64,000 bases of DNA from Aristophania vespae (GCF_009906835.1 NZ_CP047652.1:1302001-1366000), one strand, 5' to 3'. Positions 46,839-57,183 are shown, counted from the stretch's first letter. Translations and numbers: made by a program. The notes: a model not told the origin generated them from the sequence alone.

Positions 46839-48242
46839 ATGAAGTTTAAAACTGCCCTCTTAATGGGATTTGCCTTTTCAGCAGGTATCGGCATTACCAC
46901 AAGCCTTTATAACGCAAACTCTGTTGGCTCTTCCCTGTGGGCTGCTTCAGCTAAAGAAACGGCACAAGACGAGCCTAATAATGCTGAGACTGTGCGCTTA
47001 TTAACCCTTTTCGGCACTGTAATGGATGTAGTCCATTCCGAATATGTCGAGCCTATTAGTGATAAAAAACTGATCAATAATGCTCTTGATGGTCTGGTAG
47101 GCAATCTTGACCCGCACTCATCTTACATGACGCCTGAGCAATTTAAGCAAATGCAAGATGAAATCTCGGGTCAATTTGGTGGTCTTGGCCTGCAAGTCCA
47201 GGCCGATAGCGGACATATACGTGTTGTAGGACCTATTGAAGGTACCCCCGCAGCACGAGCCCATATTATGTCTGGTGATGTTATCACCATGATTAATCAT
47301 AAAAATGTTGCTGATTTAACGCTTGACGAAGCTGTCCGCAAAATGCGGGGCGCCCCTGGCACTAAAATCAACATTACTATTTTACGCCCCAAAACGGGCA
47401 AAACGATGGATTTCACTATAACACGTGAAATTATTCATGTTCAGGTCGTCCGTTCAGCTCTTTATGGCAAAATTGGTTATTTACGCCTCGCTGAGTTTGA
47501 CGATTCAAGCGATCGTGAAATCCGTGTAAATTATAAAAAATTAGTCAAAATGGTTGCCAAAACCCCAGCTAAAACGCTTTCTGGTCTGATATTGGACCTT
47601 AGAGCTGACCCTGGTGGAAAACTTGATCAGGCTATTGCTGTTTCACGAGATTTCATTAAGTCAGGCGAAATTGTATCAGTCCGTGGCCGTCACCCAGAAA
47701 ATAATCAGCATTGGCATGCTAAAGGCACAGATATCACCCATGGTCTGCCTATTGTTGTACTAACCAATGCAGGCTCGGCCTCGGCAAGTGAAATTGTTGC
47801 AGGCGCTTTAAAAGACCATCGGCGCGCCATTATTTTAGGTGAGCGCACTTTCGGTAAGGGATCAGTTCAAACTCTTATTCCCATCGCTGATCAGGGTGCG
47901 ATACGTTTAACAACAGCCCGATATTACACGCCTTCAGGCCGTTCTATTCAGGGCCGCGGAATCACACCTGATGTTGAGGTCAAAGAAACACGCGATAAAG
48001 ATGAAATTTATACTTATCGTGAATCAGACTTGGCCCATGTTCTCAGTAATATTGGTGGCAAAGCCGGACAGGACTCTATTCGTAGCGATCTTCCTGCTGA
48101 TATTATCAAAGCGATCCCTCATGAACCGCCAGAAAAATGGCCTAGCTTTAATCCTGAGAAACCTGAAACGGATTTTCAGCTCCAACAAGCCATTCATCTC
48201 CTCAATGCTTTAAGTAGCGCGAAGGCTAAAGCACCAAAATGA
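46839..48242 (+). CDS. ctpA: Carboxy-terminal processing protease, S41 family
   Basis: 467 residues with an N-terminal signal peptide (LLMGFAFSAGIGITTSLYNA). Periplasmic serine protease that trims or degrades proteins near the C-terminus, often cell-wall enzymes. The PDZ domain is at about 110-200 (GGLGLQVQADSGHIRVVGPI; GTPAARAHIMSGDVITMINH). The Ser-Lys dyad is in TNAGSASASEIVAGALKDH (serine) and GERTFGKGSVQTLIPI (lysine). PSGRSIQGRGITPDVEV is typical of CtpA. GAGG lies upstream of the ATG. Its stop overlaps rppH by four bases. The EnvC-like gene upstream suggests a shared role in peptidoglycan remodelling. Confidence 0.94.
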   Translation: MKFKTALLMGFAFSAGIGITTSLYNANSVGSSLWAASAKETAQDEPNNAETVRLLTLFGTVMDVVHSEYVEPISDKKLINNALDGLVGNLDPHSSYMTPEQFKQMQDEISGQFGGLGLQVQADSGHIRVVGPIEGTPAARAHIMSGDVITMINHKNVADLTLDEAVRKMRGAPGTKINITILRPKTGKTMDFTITREIIHVQVVRSALYGKIGYLRLAEFDDSSDREIRVNYKKLVKMVAKTPAKTLSGLILDLRADPGGKLDQAIAVSRDFIKSGEIVSVRGRHPENNQHWHAKGTDITHGLPIVVLTNAGSASASEIVAGALKDHRRAIILGERTFGKGSVQTLIPIADQGAIRLTTARYYTPSGRSIQGRGITPDVEVKETRDKDEIYTYRESDLAHVLSNIGGKAGQDSIRSDLPADIIKAIPHEPPEKWPSFNPEKPETDFQLQQAIHLLNALSSAKAKAPK

Positions 48243-48772
48243 CCCGCCCCACCTCCATAACCACCCTTCCCTATCGCCCTAATGTAGGCCTGGCGCTTTT
48301 TAACAAAGACAGAAAGCTGCTTGTAGCCCAAAGGGCTGATTTACCCGGAAGTGTATGGCAATGCCCACAGGGAGGCGTTGATAAGGGTGAAGATCTTTAT
48401 CACGCCGCCTGGCGAGAAATGGAGGAAGAAATAGGCACGCAGAACGCCGTGCTTTTGGGGGAACATCCTGACTGGGTCACTTATGATCTTCCTCCCCATT
48501 TACTCGGTCGCGCTTTGGGAGGAAGATTTCGGGGACAAAGGCAAAAATGGCTCGTTTTTGGCTTTACTGGCACAGAAGATGATATATGCCTTGATGTTCA
48601 GGATCCTCCTGAATTTACAGCCTGGAAATGGTTAAGCGTTCAGGACATCTTAAGCGGGAATTATGATCTTGGCTTTAAGAAAAACATGTATGAAACCTTA
48701 CTGCCTGAATTAGAAAAAATTTTTCAGGACGCCTCGGCCTCAAAAGACTGGACCCGCACAAGCCTCGCATAA
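48239..48772 (+). CDS. rppH: RNA pyrophosphohydrolase
   Basis: 177 residues. Removes pyrophosphate from the 5' end of mRNAs, opening them to RNase E-type decay. The Nudix box is complete: GGVDKGEDLYHAAWREMEEE followed by IG (G-x5-E-x7-RE-U-x-EE-x-GU). The start YRPNVGLALFNKDRKLLVAQ and the later QRQKWLVFGFTGTEDDI are typical of the RppH/YgdP subgroup. It starts inside the ctpA stop (ATGA). Its last 49 bases overlap the 3' end of the convergent ABC transporter gene. Confidence 0.93.
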   Translation: MTRPTSITTLPYRPNVGLALFNKDRKLLVAQRADLPGSVWQCPQGGVDKGEDLYHAAWREMEEEIGTQNAVLLGEHPDWVTYDLPPHLLGRALGGRFRGQRQKWLVFGFTGTEDDICLDVQDPPEFTAWKWLSVQDILSGNYDLGFKKNMYETLLPELEKIFQDASASKDWTRTSLA

Positions 48773-50484
48773 AGACCATTTTTAGCGAGAAGTTCCTGAT
48801 GTGAGCCAGTTTCCGCTATAGAGCCATTTTCTAAAACAATAATCACATCAGCTTGCTGAACAGTGGAAAGGCGGTGTGCAACAACGAGCGTTGTACGCCC
48901 CTTTCTGATTTTTGATAAAGCTGCAAGAATCTTCGCTTCACTTTCTGAATCCAGAGCACTTGTTGCTTCATCCAAAAGCAAAATCCGGGCATCACGCAAC
49001 AAAGCCCGCGCCAGAGCCACACGCTGCCTCTGCCCTCCAGACAAAGCCTGCCCTCCAGGACCTACACGCATTTTTAATCCATCTGGCAGAGTTTCAACAA
49101 AATCCAGGCAAGCTGCCTGGCATGCCTCATGCAGTGCTTCATCACTTGCTTCGGGACGACCCAAACGAATATTTTCCTCTATGGTCAAATCAAAAAGAGC
49201 CGTTTCCTGACTCACATAGGCAATGGAGTCTCTCAAACTATCCAGCGTAAGGGAGCGACTATCAATATCCTCAAGCAGCAACTCGCCAGAGCCAACATCA
49301 TGAAGGCGCGGAATCAATGATAAAGCCGTTGATTTTCCGGCCCCACTTGGCCCCACAAACGCGATTAATTGTCCTGGCTCAATAGTAAGAGAAAAATGTT
49401 TTAACCCTGTTCTACCATCTCTATAATCATAACATACGTCTTTAAAATGAATTTTCCCGCCACCTTCAGGCAAAGAAAGAGCCTCTGCCTTTTGCTGTAC
49501 AGCCTGAGGCTTATCAATTACGTTATAAACGCGCTCCATACCTGCAAGCCCTTCTTGCATGGCTGTATTAAGCGAGCCTAATGCCCTTAATGGCCGCGAA
49601 GCTGCAAAAAGAGCCGCAATAAAAGCCGTAAATCCCCCTAATGTGGCACCACCATGAGCCGCTCTCCACCCTGCAAAACCAAGAACAAAAGCAATAGCGA
49701 CCCCACCAATGACTTCCAGCATGGGGTCAAGACGTGCACGTGTGCATGCTATACGCAAAAAACTATCATGCAAAAAATCTAAAGCAGCCCCTACACGTTT
49801 TGTTTCCTGCTTTTCTAAGCGGTAAACACGCACCTGGCGTGAAAGAGCAAAGCTCTCTGTTAATAGGCTTGCTGCAACACCTACATATTCCTGCACCCCC
49901 CGTGAGGCCCTTCGCACACGGCGCCCTAATTTTTGCACAGGAATAATAGCAAGCGGATATAAAATAAGAGCAATAAGACTAAGCTCCCAATCCGCCCAGA
50001 TCATGGAAGCAACAAGTCCCACAAGTGTTATGACATCACCTAAGGCATTAACGGCACGCGTTAAGGCTTCTCGCACAGTCAAAGCATCTGTTGTAAAACG
50101 AGCAGCCCATTGGGCAGGCGCTTCTTGCTCAAGATAGGCAATATCAGCCTGGAGGGTATGTTGAAACATACGCTGCTGCAAACTACGTATGATAGTCCAA
50201 ATTAAGGATTGAACGGAAACATTTTGCCAATATTGCGACAGAGCTTTGGCTCCTGTCACTAAAATCACCACAATAGGAATCTGATATAATATACGGGGAT
50301 CATGCGCCGTAAACATATCAATGGCCCGTTTGATAACAATGGGGTACGCTGCTGTTAAAAGGGCCATAATAATCGTTAAAATGAAAATAAGGCCTAATTG
50401 ACTTTTATGATGACGGATATGATCGCGCCATAAACGCTTTAAAAGTGACCAAGTGGCTTTGTCATAAGAGGACGCGGATTTCAT
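48724..50484 (-). CDS. ABC-type exporter, fused permease and ATPase (MsbA-like)
   Basis: 586 residues, a half-transporter that dimerises. The transmembrane domain (about 20-320) has six helices (LIFILTIIMALLTAAYPIVI is the first). The ATPase domain (about 345-580) shows Walker A AFVGPSGAGKSTALSLIP, the Q-loop AYVSQETALFD, signature LSGGQRQRVALARALL, Walker B ILLLDEATSALD and the switch VVAHRLST. It resembles lipid-A or multidrug exporters; as the window is rich in LPS genes, lipid transport is plausible but not shown. The next gene upstream, 20 bases away, is the CCA/poly(A) family gene. Confidence 0.9.
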   Translation of the reverse strand: MKSASSYDKATWSLLKRLWRDHIRHHKSQLGLIFILTIIMALLTAAYPIVIKRAIDMFTAHDPRILYQIPIVVILVTGAKALSQYWQNVSVQSLIWTIIRSLQQRMFQHTLQADIAYLEQEAPAQWAARFTTDALTVREALTRAVNALGDVITLVGLVASMIWADWELSLIALILYPLAIIPVQKLGRRVRRASRGVQEYVGVAASLLTESFALSRQVRVYRLEKQETKRVGAALDFLHDSFLRIACTRARLDPMLEVIGGVAIAFVLGFAGWRAAHGGATLGGFTAFIAALFAASRPLRALGSLNTAMQEGLAGMERVYNVIDKPQAVQQKAEALSLPEGGGKIHFKDVCYDYRDGRTGLKHFSLTIEPGQLIAFVGPSGAGKSTALSLIPRLHDVGSGELLLEDIDSRSLTLDSLRDSIAYVSQETALFDLTIEENIRLGRPEASDEALHEACQAACLDFVETLPDGLKMRVGPGGQALSGGQRQRVALARALLRDARILLLDEATSALDSESEAKILAALSKIRKGRTTLVVAHRLSTVQQADVIIVLENGSIAETGSHQELLAKNGLYARLVRVQSFEAEAS

Positions 50485-50504
50485 AACCTATGGCTTTACC
50501 ACGC

Positions 50505-51692
50505 TTAGGAATCAGAAGAAACTTGCTCTTTTAACCAGGCCAGGCAGGCTTCTTTATCGGGGCGGCACCCTTGTTCTAACCACCAATTTTGCGTTTTTTT
50601 AAGCCATATCCCCAAATTTGGCCCTGGTGGCAGGCCCAATTCCATCCCATCACGCCCTGTTAAAAGAAACTCGGGCTGCGGAAGAAGGGATAATCTTTGC
50701 CGAAAATGAGACCATTCTTTGCTAGGCTTACCTAACTCTTTTGCCTGCCAGAGCCATGAACGATCAATCAGAAGAGATAACTCCTGAGCAACTTTTAAGC
50801 GGCGCAACTCATCGTCAGAACCACCAGGCAGTAAAATTGGCTCATTATTGGCATAAGCTTTTAAGGCGCATTGCTGCATACGTGACAATTTTAGATGACG
50901 CCCGATAGAAGGATCAGGATTAAGAGCAAATAACCTTGGTAAGGCTTTAGGAGGATCCTGACAGGCTAATAATCGCTTTAAATTTTCAGGGTCAGGATGA
51001 GGTAAAATTTCAGACAAAATTTCTGTCTGCTGCATAAGCGCAATAATAGACCCAACCTCTGGCCCTTCAAGAATTTTTAAAAGCTCTGAAGCAACGCGCT
51101 CAATGGACAAATTTCGCACAAGGGCATGGTTTTGTTTTATAGCTTTGCAAGCATCCTGATCAGCTTCACCTTGGCCATAACGTGCCTGAAAACGAAAGAA
51201 ACGTAATGACCGTAAGGCATCTTCTTCTATTCTTTTAGTCGCTTCACCGACAAAGCGAACACGCCCTTTTTTTAAATCTGCCTCACCACCAAAATAGTCA
51301 TATAAAATACCCTGCTGATCTAAAGAAAGCGCATTCATTGTAAAATCGCGCCGTTGGGCATCTTCTTGCCAATTATCAGTCCACGCCACAACAGCATGAC
51401 GGCCATCAGTTTCAACATCACGCCGCAAGGTGGTAATTTCATAGGGGCGACGGTCAATCACGGCGGTAATCGTGCCGTGATCCAATCCTGTTGGGATTGT
51501 TTTAATACCCTTTTCCTGCAATTTTTTAATATTATCTTCAGGCGTGTAAGGAGAAGCCAAATCTATATCATTAACGTCTCGACCAATGAGAAGATCACGC
51601 ACACATCCCCCCACCAAACGCGCTTCGGGCAGGGCCTCCCATATTTTATTTAGCCCTGCATAACCCGCTAAATTTTCAAATGATATTGGCAA
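50505..51692 (-). CDS. CCA tRNA nucleotidyltransferase / poly(A) polymerase family protein
   Basis: 395 residues, class II nucleotidyltransferase. The catalytic head is at the N-terminus: ARLVGGCVRDLLIGRDVNDI with the G-G-x-VRD and D-x-D (NDIDLASP) motifs, then DAQRRDFTMNALSLD and the RFVGEATKRIEEDALRSLRF neck (RRD/ERxA-type). The C-terminal part is a helical tRNA-binding body with no HD domain visible. Since there is no other candidate, it may be the enzyme that adds or repairs the tRNA 3' CCA end; a poly(A) polymerase role cannot be excluded. It lies between the DUF1285 gene (4 bases) and the exporter, in a frequent alphaproteobacterial arrangement. Confidence 0.9.
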   Translation of the reverse strand: MPISFENLAGYAGLNKIWEALPEARLVGGCVRDLLIGRDVNDIDLASPYTPEDNIKKLQEKGIKTIPTGLDHGTITAVIDRRPYEITTLRRDVETDGRHAVVAWTDNWQEDAQRRDFTMNALSLDQQGILYDYFGGEADLKKGRVRFVGEATKRIEEDALRSLRFFRFQARYGQGEADQDACKAIKQNHALVRNLSIERVASELLKILEGPEVGSIIALMQQTEILSEILPHPDPENLKRLLACQDPPKALPRLFALNPDPSIGRHLKLSRMQQCALKAYANNEPILLPGGSDDELRRLKVAQELSLLIDRSWLWQAKELGKPSKEWSHFRQRLSLLPQPEFLLTGRDGMELGLPPGPNLGIWLKKTQNWWLEQGCRPDKEACLAWLKEQVSSDS

Positions 51693-51695
51693 TTT

Positions 51696-52307
51696 TTACT
51701 CTTTATCAGCCAAACGTGAGAGCGGGAAAAAACAATTTCGGCTCCAGACTCCAAGACAGGCCTTGCCATTTACATGCCCAATTGTAGCCAGGGCTGCCAA
51801 TTCAAATAGCAGAGCGCGGCTTACGCGAGCTAAAATTGGCTTATCTCCCTCGCCATCCCGCACATGTATATAGGGAACAGTACTATCCTCTAGGGGGCGG
51901 TCCCAATCACAAATTAAAGGGTGGTCTTCTCCCAGGCAAATAAGCTCATCAACATTCGTTCTAAAACAAAGTGTCTGATGCCTATTGCACTTACCTCGAA
52001 AATCAAGCTCAATGGCCATAAAGGGAACGTCTTCAACATGAATCAAACCTGATTCAGTTGTGGATTTGAGCCAGTAACGCCCCATGGAGTCTCGTCTTAA
52101 AAGGGAGGCAAAAAGACAAATAAGAGCTTTACGCTTTATAGGAGACCCTCGATAAAGCCACGTACCATCACGACAAATATGAAATGGCAGACGCGGAAGA
52201 GGCTGATCTTGCTGAGTAATTTTTTCGTGAAGGGAAGTCTGTTTAGAGCATAAAGACATGCCAGAAGAAGAGACTAAAAGGTTTGAAGGCTCTATTTTAT
52301 TATTCAA
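51696..52307 (-). CDS. DUF1285 domain-containing protein
   Basis: 203 residues. The DUF1285 core runs from about residue 40: LPFHICRDGTWLYRGSPIKR, ALICLFASLLRRDSMGRYWL, and VEDVPFMAIELDF are characteristic. The first 35 residues are a polar extension. No biochemical role is known to me; the family is nearly always found next to the MoxR gene in alphaproteobacteria. Here it is divergent from moxR, with 179 bases between, and immediately upstream of the CCA/poly(A) family gene. It may be a partner in the same envelope function, by context only. Confidence 0.88.
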   Translation of the reverse strand: MNNKIEPSNLLVSSSGMSLCSKQTSLHEKITQQDQPLPRLPFHICRDGTWLYRGSPIKRKALICLFASLLRRDSMGRYWLKSTTESGLIHVEDVPFMAIELDFRGKCNRHQTLCFRTNVDELICLGEDHPLICDWDRPLEDSTVPYIHVRDGEGDKPILARVSRALLFELAALATIGHVNGKACLGVWSRNCFFPLSRLADKE

Positions 52308-52486
52308 TTGTCCCTCCTTTCATCATTTAAAGCCATTTTTTCATATAAATGCTTACAAAGCCCCTTTGATATAGGGCCCTGACTTAGTTTAGATAAGGGG
52401 GAGAAATAGATATGCTACGTATTTTTGCTCGAAATGACTATGATGAGCGCATTATAATAAAGTACCAACACTAATTTAGAGGGCGT

Positions 52487-53514
52487 ATGACTGATCATAA
52501 CAAGACTGAAGACCTAAGCCCGCCATATCAAACCGGCCAAGACACCATTAATGGTGTCGATTCAGTAGCACCTAAATTAAAGCTTTTATCTAAATCAATT
52601 AGTGAAATTGTCCTGGGCCAAGAAACTGTGATTGAGCAGGTGCTCATTACATTACTAAGTGGCGGGCATGGTTTATTGGTTGGAGCCCCGGGCTTGGTAA
52701 AACACTTCTGGTCAATACATGCGCCAAAGCTTTAGGGCTTGATAGTTCGCGCATTCAATTTACGCCTGATCTCATGCCTTCTGACATTACGGGAGCTGAG
52801 ATTTTAGAGCAGGATGAAACCGGCAAACGTTACTTTCGTTTCCTGCCAGGCCCTATTTTTGGTCAACTCATTTTAGCTGATGAAATTAATCGTGCCAGTC
52901 CACGCACTCAATCGGCCCTTTTACAGGCAATGGCAGAAGGTGTTGTTACACAAGGTGGTAAAACCTGGCCCCTTCCTCGTCCCTTTCATGTGCTGGCAAC
53001 ACAAAACCCTATTGAGCAGGAAGGCACATACCCGTTACCAGAAGCGCAGCTAGACCGCTTTATGCTGCAAATCTTGCTCGATTTTCCCTCACAGCAAGCA
53101 GAACGTGAGATGCTTTTGCAAACAACGGGAATCAACCAGTCAGAGCCCAAGACCATTTTGAATGCTCAAGAATTACTAAGCGCTCAAAAACTGGTCAGGC
53201 ATCTCCCTGTTGGGGAAACTGTCATTAATCTAATTCTTGCTCTGGTCCGGGGCTTACGCCCTCAAGAGGCGCAGGCCTCATCTGAGGTCAAACAATCTCT
53301 TGATTACGGCCCAGGACCTCGTGCGTCTCAGGCTCTTATGATGGCTGTCAGAGCAAGAGCCTTGCTTGATGGGCGTCTGGCACCTAATCAAGATGATGTC
53401 TTTGCACTCGCACAACCTGTATTAGCGCACCGTTTAGGGCTATCTTTCTCAGCCCAGGCTGAAGGCATAACCGCAGACTCTTTAATTCATAACCATGTCT
53501 CTCATCTGACATAA
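52487..53514 (+). CDS. MoxR-family AAA+ ATPase, interrupted by a one-base frameshift
   Basis: MoxR proteins are AAA+ ATPases thought to act as chaperones that activate VWA-domain partners. The frame as written breaks inside the Walker A loop (GLLVGAPGL then VKHFW). Adding one base in the CCCCGGG run at 52686-52692 restores GLLVGAPGLGKTLLVNTCAK, joins to PDLMPSDITGAEILE and gives about 342 residues, the usual size. Walker B is LILADEINRASPRTQSALLQ, and the sensor region is VLATQNPIEQEGTYPLPEAQ. GAGGG lies just before the ATG. DUF58, DUF4159 and a large membrane protein follow in tight order, as in a conserved alphaproteobacterial operon. Confidence 0.93.
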
Positions 53515-53531
53515 AGCGGGCAAACTCTAAC

Positions 53532-54434
53532 GTGTTACGTCCTTTTTCTTTTCTGAACCGCTATAAAATTTTGTCTTCAAAAGAGTCTTCTTTGCAAAAA
53601 GAAGACTATCATCTCCCTGAGTTAATTTTGGCAGCAGGCCAACTTGCCAAACTCTTACAAATAGGGAGACACGGCCATAAACGTAGCGGAACAGGAGAAG
53701 ATTTTTGGCAGTTTAGAGCTTATCAGCCTCATGAGCCTGCCTCTTTCATTGATTGGAAACAATCTGCACGTTCACCTCACGAAGAGACTCTCTGGGTCAG
53801 AGAAAGAGAGAGGCAAACACCACGTCCATTCATATTATGGGTTGATTCTTCTCCTTCTATGAAATGGTCATCGCAAAAAAAACTTCCGACAAAATATGAA
53901 GTTGCCATAAAAAGCTCTCTCGCTCTGGGGCAAGCTGCTTTAAGAGCAGGAGAAAACGTCAATGCTCTGGGGCAAAAACATTTTTTAAATGGGAGTCATT
54001 TTCTTCCTAAATTGGCACACCATTTAACCCATAATACAAGCGAATTACCACTAATTGAGCTTGCCGCACCCCATGCTACCTTACTCATTGTCAGTGATTT
54101 TTTGTGGGAAGAGTCAGCCCTAGAAACTCTTTTGAAATCCTGTAAAAACCGGCCAGGAAAAACAATTTTTTATGTTATTTTAGACCCTGCGGAATATGAT
54201 TTTTCTTATTCAGGACATCTTAAATTTACAAGCTCTGAGGATCCTGATGCTTTGATTTTATCAGCTAATGAGTCTTTACAACAAGATTATCAGGCGGAAT
54301 TAACAAGGCAATTAGATATTTTAGCAAAATATAGCCACGTAATGCCTCATGTTTTTTATCAGCTTCACCTGACTAATAAAGCTTTATTACCCAATTTATT
54401 AACATTAGAAGCGCTGTTAGGGGGCAAGGCATGA
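53532..54434 (+). CDS. DUF58 domain-containing protein
   Basis: 300 residues from GTG. The signature is HGHKRSGTGEDFWQFRAYQP then HEPASFIDWKQSARS, the region shared by all DUF58 proteins, followed by a VWA-like fold (FILWVDSSPSMKW with the DxSxS-type metal site, and LLIVSDFLWEESALETLLKS). It has no clear membrane helices and is likely cytosolic. It lies 18 bases after moxR and overlaps the next gene by four bases. A role as MoxR client or partner is inferred. Confidence 0.9.
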   Translation: MLRPFSFLNRYKILSSKESSLQKEDYHLPELILAAGQLAKLLQIGRHGHKRSGTGEDFWQFRAYQPHEPASFIDWKQSARSPHEETLWVRERERQTPRPFILWVDSSPSMKWSSQKKLPTKYEVAIKSSLALGQAALRAGENVNALGQKHFLNGSHFLPKLAHHLTHNTSELPLIELAAPHATLLIVSDFLWEESALETLLKSCKNRPGKTIFYVILDPAEYDFSYSGHLKFTSSEDPDALILSANESLQQDYQAELTRQLDILAKYSHVMPHVFYQLHLTNKALLPNLLTLEALLGGKA

Positions 54435-57183
54435 GCTTTCTTTCACCCTGGCTTCTACTAGCCCTGCTGGCTCTTCCCCTTATTTGGTGGTTAGTCAAAG
54501 CTGTTCCACCTCAGCCCCGCCTGCATAATTTTTCATCCCTTCTGCTACTACGCCGCCTTACTCAACATAAACAAAATGCAGCTCACACCCCCTTATGGCT
54601 TCTTCTACTCAGATTGCTAGCTGTAACATCACTCATTTTAGGATTTTCCAATCCTGTTTGGGGGCCTGGCGAGCAAAAAACAGCCCCAAAAAATCTAATT
54701 ATCATTATTGATAATGACTGGGCTGCCATGTCCCAATGGCATGAACGACAAATCGCTTTTACTCGTTTGGGATTAAAAACCCTCGAAAAAGGGGGAACAG
54801 TGCGTGTATTACTTAGTACGCGCCTGAAAAATAACCAATGGCCCGATATTTTTCAGACCTCTGATCCCAAACAATTTAAAGACTATATTGCAGAGCTTGC
54901 CCCTCACCCTGGAAACCTGATCGACATCATTTGACATGGCTCTTATCCCGGCCTTCTTTTTTGTCGATTTTGCGCTCATCTGATGTTGCCATTTTTTCAG
55001 ATGGCGTAGCAGATTCATCAGAGCAAGAATTAATATCAATTTTAGCTCACAGCCCTCACAGGCAAGACATAAGATGGCCGGATTGTCATATAACGCAGCT
55101 TTATGCGACGCTTCTTTCGGGCAATAAAATAGGTGTAATCGCCAAAAAATTTGAGAACTGTCCTACCAAACCTTTGAAGCTTAAAGCCCTCACCCTACAA
55201 AAAAATGGTCATTTTACGCCCATCCAAAAATGGGACATTACCCCCAATCTGTACCGCACATTTTCTATAGAAAGTGCATTATTACCTTCTCTTCATGCCC
55301 TAACCATAGAAGGTACTATGTCACCTGCTGGCCTGGCTTTATTAAAAGCCCCTAGCAGTACACGCTCTGTTGGCATATTACGCCAAAGCGGTGACGATAA
55401 GCCTTTAATTGGCAATGTGTTTTATCTTAAACGCGCTTTGGAGAATTTTACCTTAAGCAAAGATATTACGCCTTCATCTCTTAAACAAAGCCAGCTTTCT
55501 GTCATACTAGCCACTGACGGATCACTATCAAGCGATACTGCCTCGGAAAAAGTGCTCAATTGGGTGCAAAATGGTGGTATTTTAATTCGCTTTGCAGGAC
55601 CAATTTTAGGTAAAAGCACTGCTCAAATTTTAAGTCCTACCCAAAAAGCTTTGATTACAGTGCCTTTAAGACAAGGTGAGCGGACTTTGGGTGGTTCCAT
55701 GTCTTGGAGTACACCACAAAATTTAGCGCCCTTTCCTCCTAATTCACCCCTTTACGGACTAACAGTTGCAAAAGATGTTTCTGTAAAAAAGCAACTTATT
55801 GCAGAACCTTCTGAAACACTTTCAAGCCATGTTTGGGCTACATTAAATGACGGCACCCCCCTCATAACTGCTCGGCAGGAAGGAAAAGGATGGGTCATTT
55901 TATTTCATGTGACGCCCACAGCTGATTGGTCCAACCTGCCTCTATCGGGTTTATTTCCACAAATTCTGGAAAAACTTATTGAGGTAACACCACATGTTAA
56001 TGGCCTTAATGAAACAGGCTCTATCATAGCTGAAACCTCATTATCACCCTGGAAAACACTCTCTTTAAAAGGCACACTCGAAAAACCACCTTTAACGGCT
56101 CTACCACTGCCTAGAAATAACTCAGATGGCGTTAGCGCCACTCATCCGGTCGGTTTTTATGGTGTTGCGCCAAATATTGTACCTTTCAATCTCGTACAAA
56201 ATAAAAACCCTCTTATTAAAGAGCCTTTATTAGGTGTATTCACAAAGCCTGATTTAAGTCCGGCTCATTATGCTTTAGGGCCGTTCCTGCTCGTATTTGC
56301 CCTTATCCTGCTTATGCTAGACCTCATTCTCACAATATGTCGGCACGGCAATTTTTCTAAAATAACCTTAAGAATAAGCATTATATGTCTGACGTTACCC
56401 ATCTTACATAGTCCCTCAGGCTATGCAGCCTCTTTAACCGCCCCACCTGAAGCTTTACAGCCAAGCCTTGCTTTTATTCCTTCAGGACAGGCAGACACTG
56501 ACGAAATTGTTAAAGAGGGACTAAAGGGACTAACACATTTCATTAATCAACGCAGTACAGCGCATTTAAGTACACCGCGTGCCGTCACACCAGGGCAGGA
56601 TAATTTGGCTTTTTATCCCGTGATTTATTGGCCTATCACAACAGAAACCAAACTGAGTAATGATCAGGCCAAAGCATTAAATGAATATATGTCTCATGAC
56701 GGGCTATTACTGATTGACGAAATGGGGGCTGGTAGTTTGATTGGAGAAAAAAGCCTCAAAACAATCCAGACAATCTTACGCAATGCGACAAAAGGTTTGT
56801 CGATCCCACCCCTTGAATTACTCACTGACAAACAGACCCTGGCCCGTACTTTTTATATTTTACATGACTTTCCCGGTCGCATTGCAGGGCAAGATGCTTA
56901 TATTGCCCATACGCAGCTTGATGAAGGAGAGGACGTAAGTCCAATTATCATTGGTAATGCTGATTGGGTTCATGCCTGGGCAATAGATGACAATAACCAC
57001 ACACTTTTTGCCGTCATCCCCGAGGGAGAAGACCAACGCACGCTCGCTTATCGTTTTGGCATGAATGTCGTGATGTACGCCCTCACCGGCAATTATAAAT
57101 ATGACCAGCGCACTTATCCAGAAATGCTCAAAAGATTAAAGACTAACGGCCCTTCATCTATTGAAGAAGAGGGAGATGAATAA
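54431..57183 (+). CDS. BatA-type N-terminal membrane domain plus DUF4159 protein, interrupted by a one-base frameshift
   Basis: The first frame encodes the double-transmembrane start LLALLALPLIWWLVKAVPPQ and continues to a stop at 54934 after GNLIDII. The second frame continues from LTWLLSRPSFLSILRSSDVA. Adding one T to TTT at 54930-54932 joins them without a gap into about 917 residues, the usual length of this family. The middle is periplasmic with VWA-like and GATase-like parts, a further helix lies near residue 620 (FLLVFALILLMLDLILTI), and the C-terminal 200 residues are DUF4159 (PVIYWPITTETKLSNDQAKA, LLIDEMGAG). A TTG inside TTTGA could instead allow a coupled restart. The gene overlaps both neighbours by 4 and 1 bases. 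Confidence 0.88.

Noticed and set aside
54931-57183. Separate gene beginning at TTG 54931
   Set aside because: The predicted protein would begin in the middle of the VWA-like part, and the joined frame gives the expected family length; I treat both as one gene.
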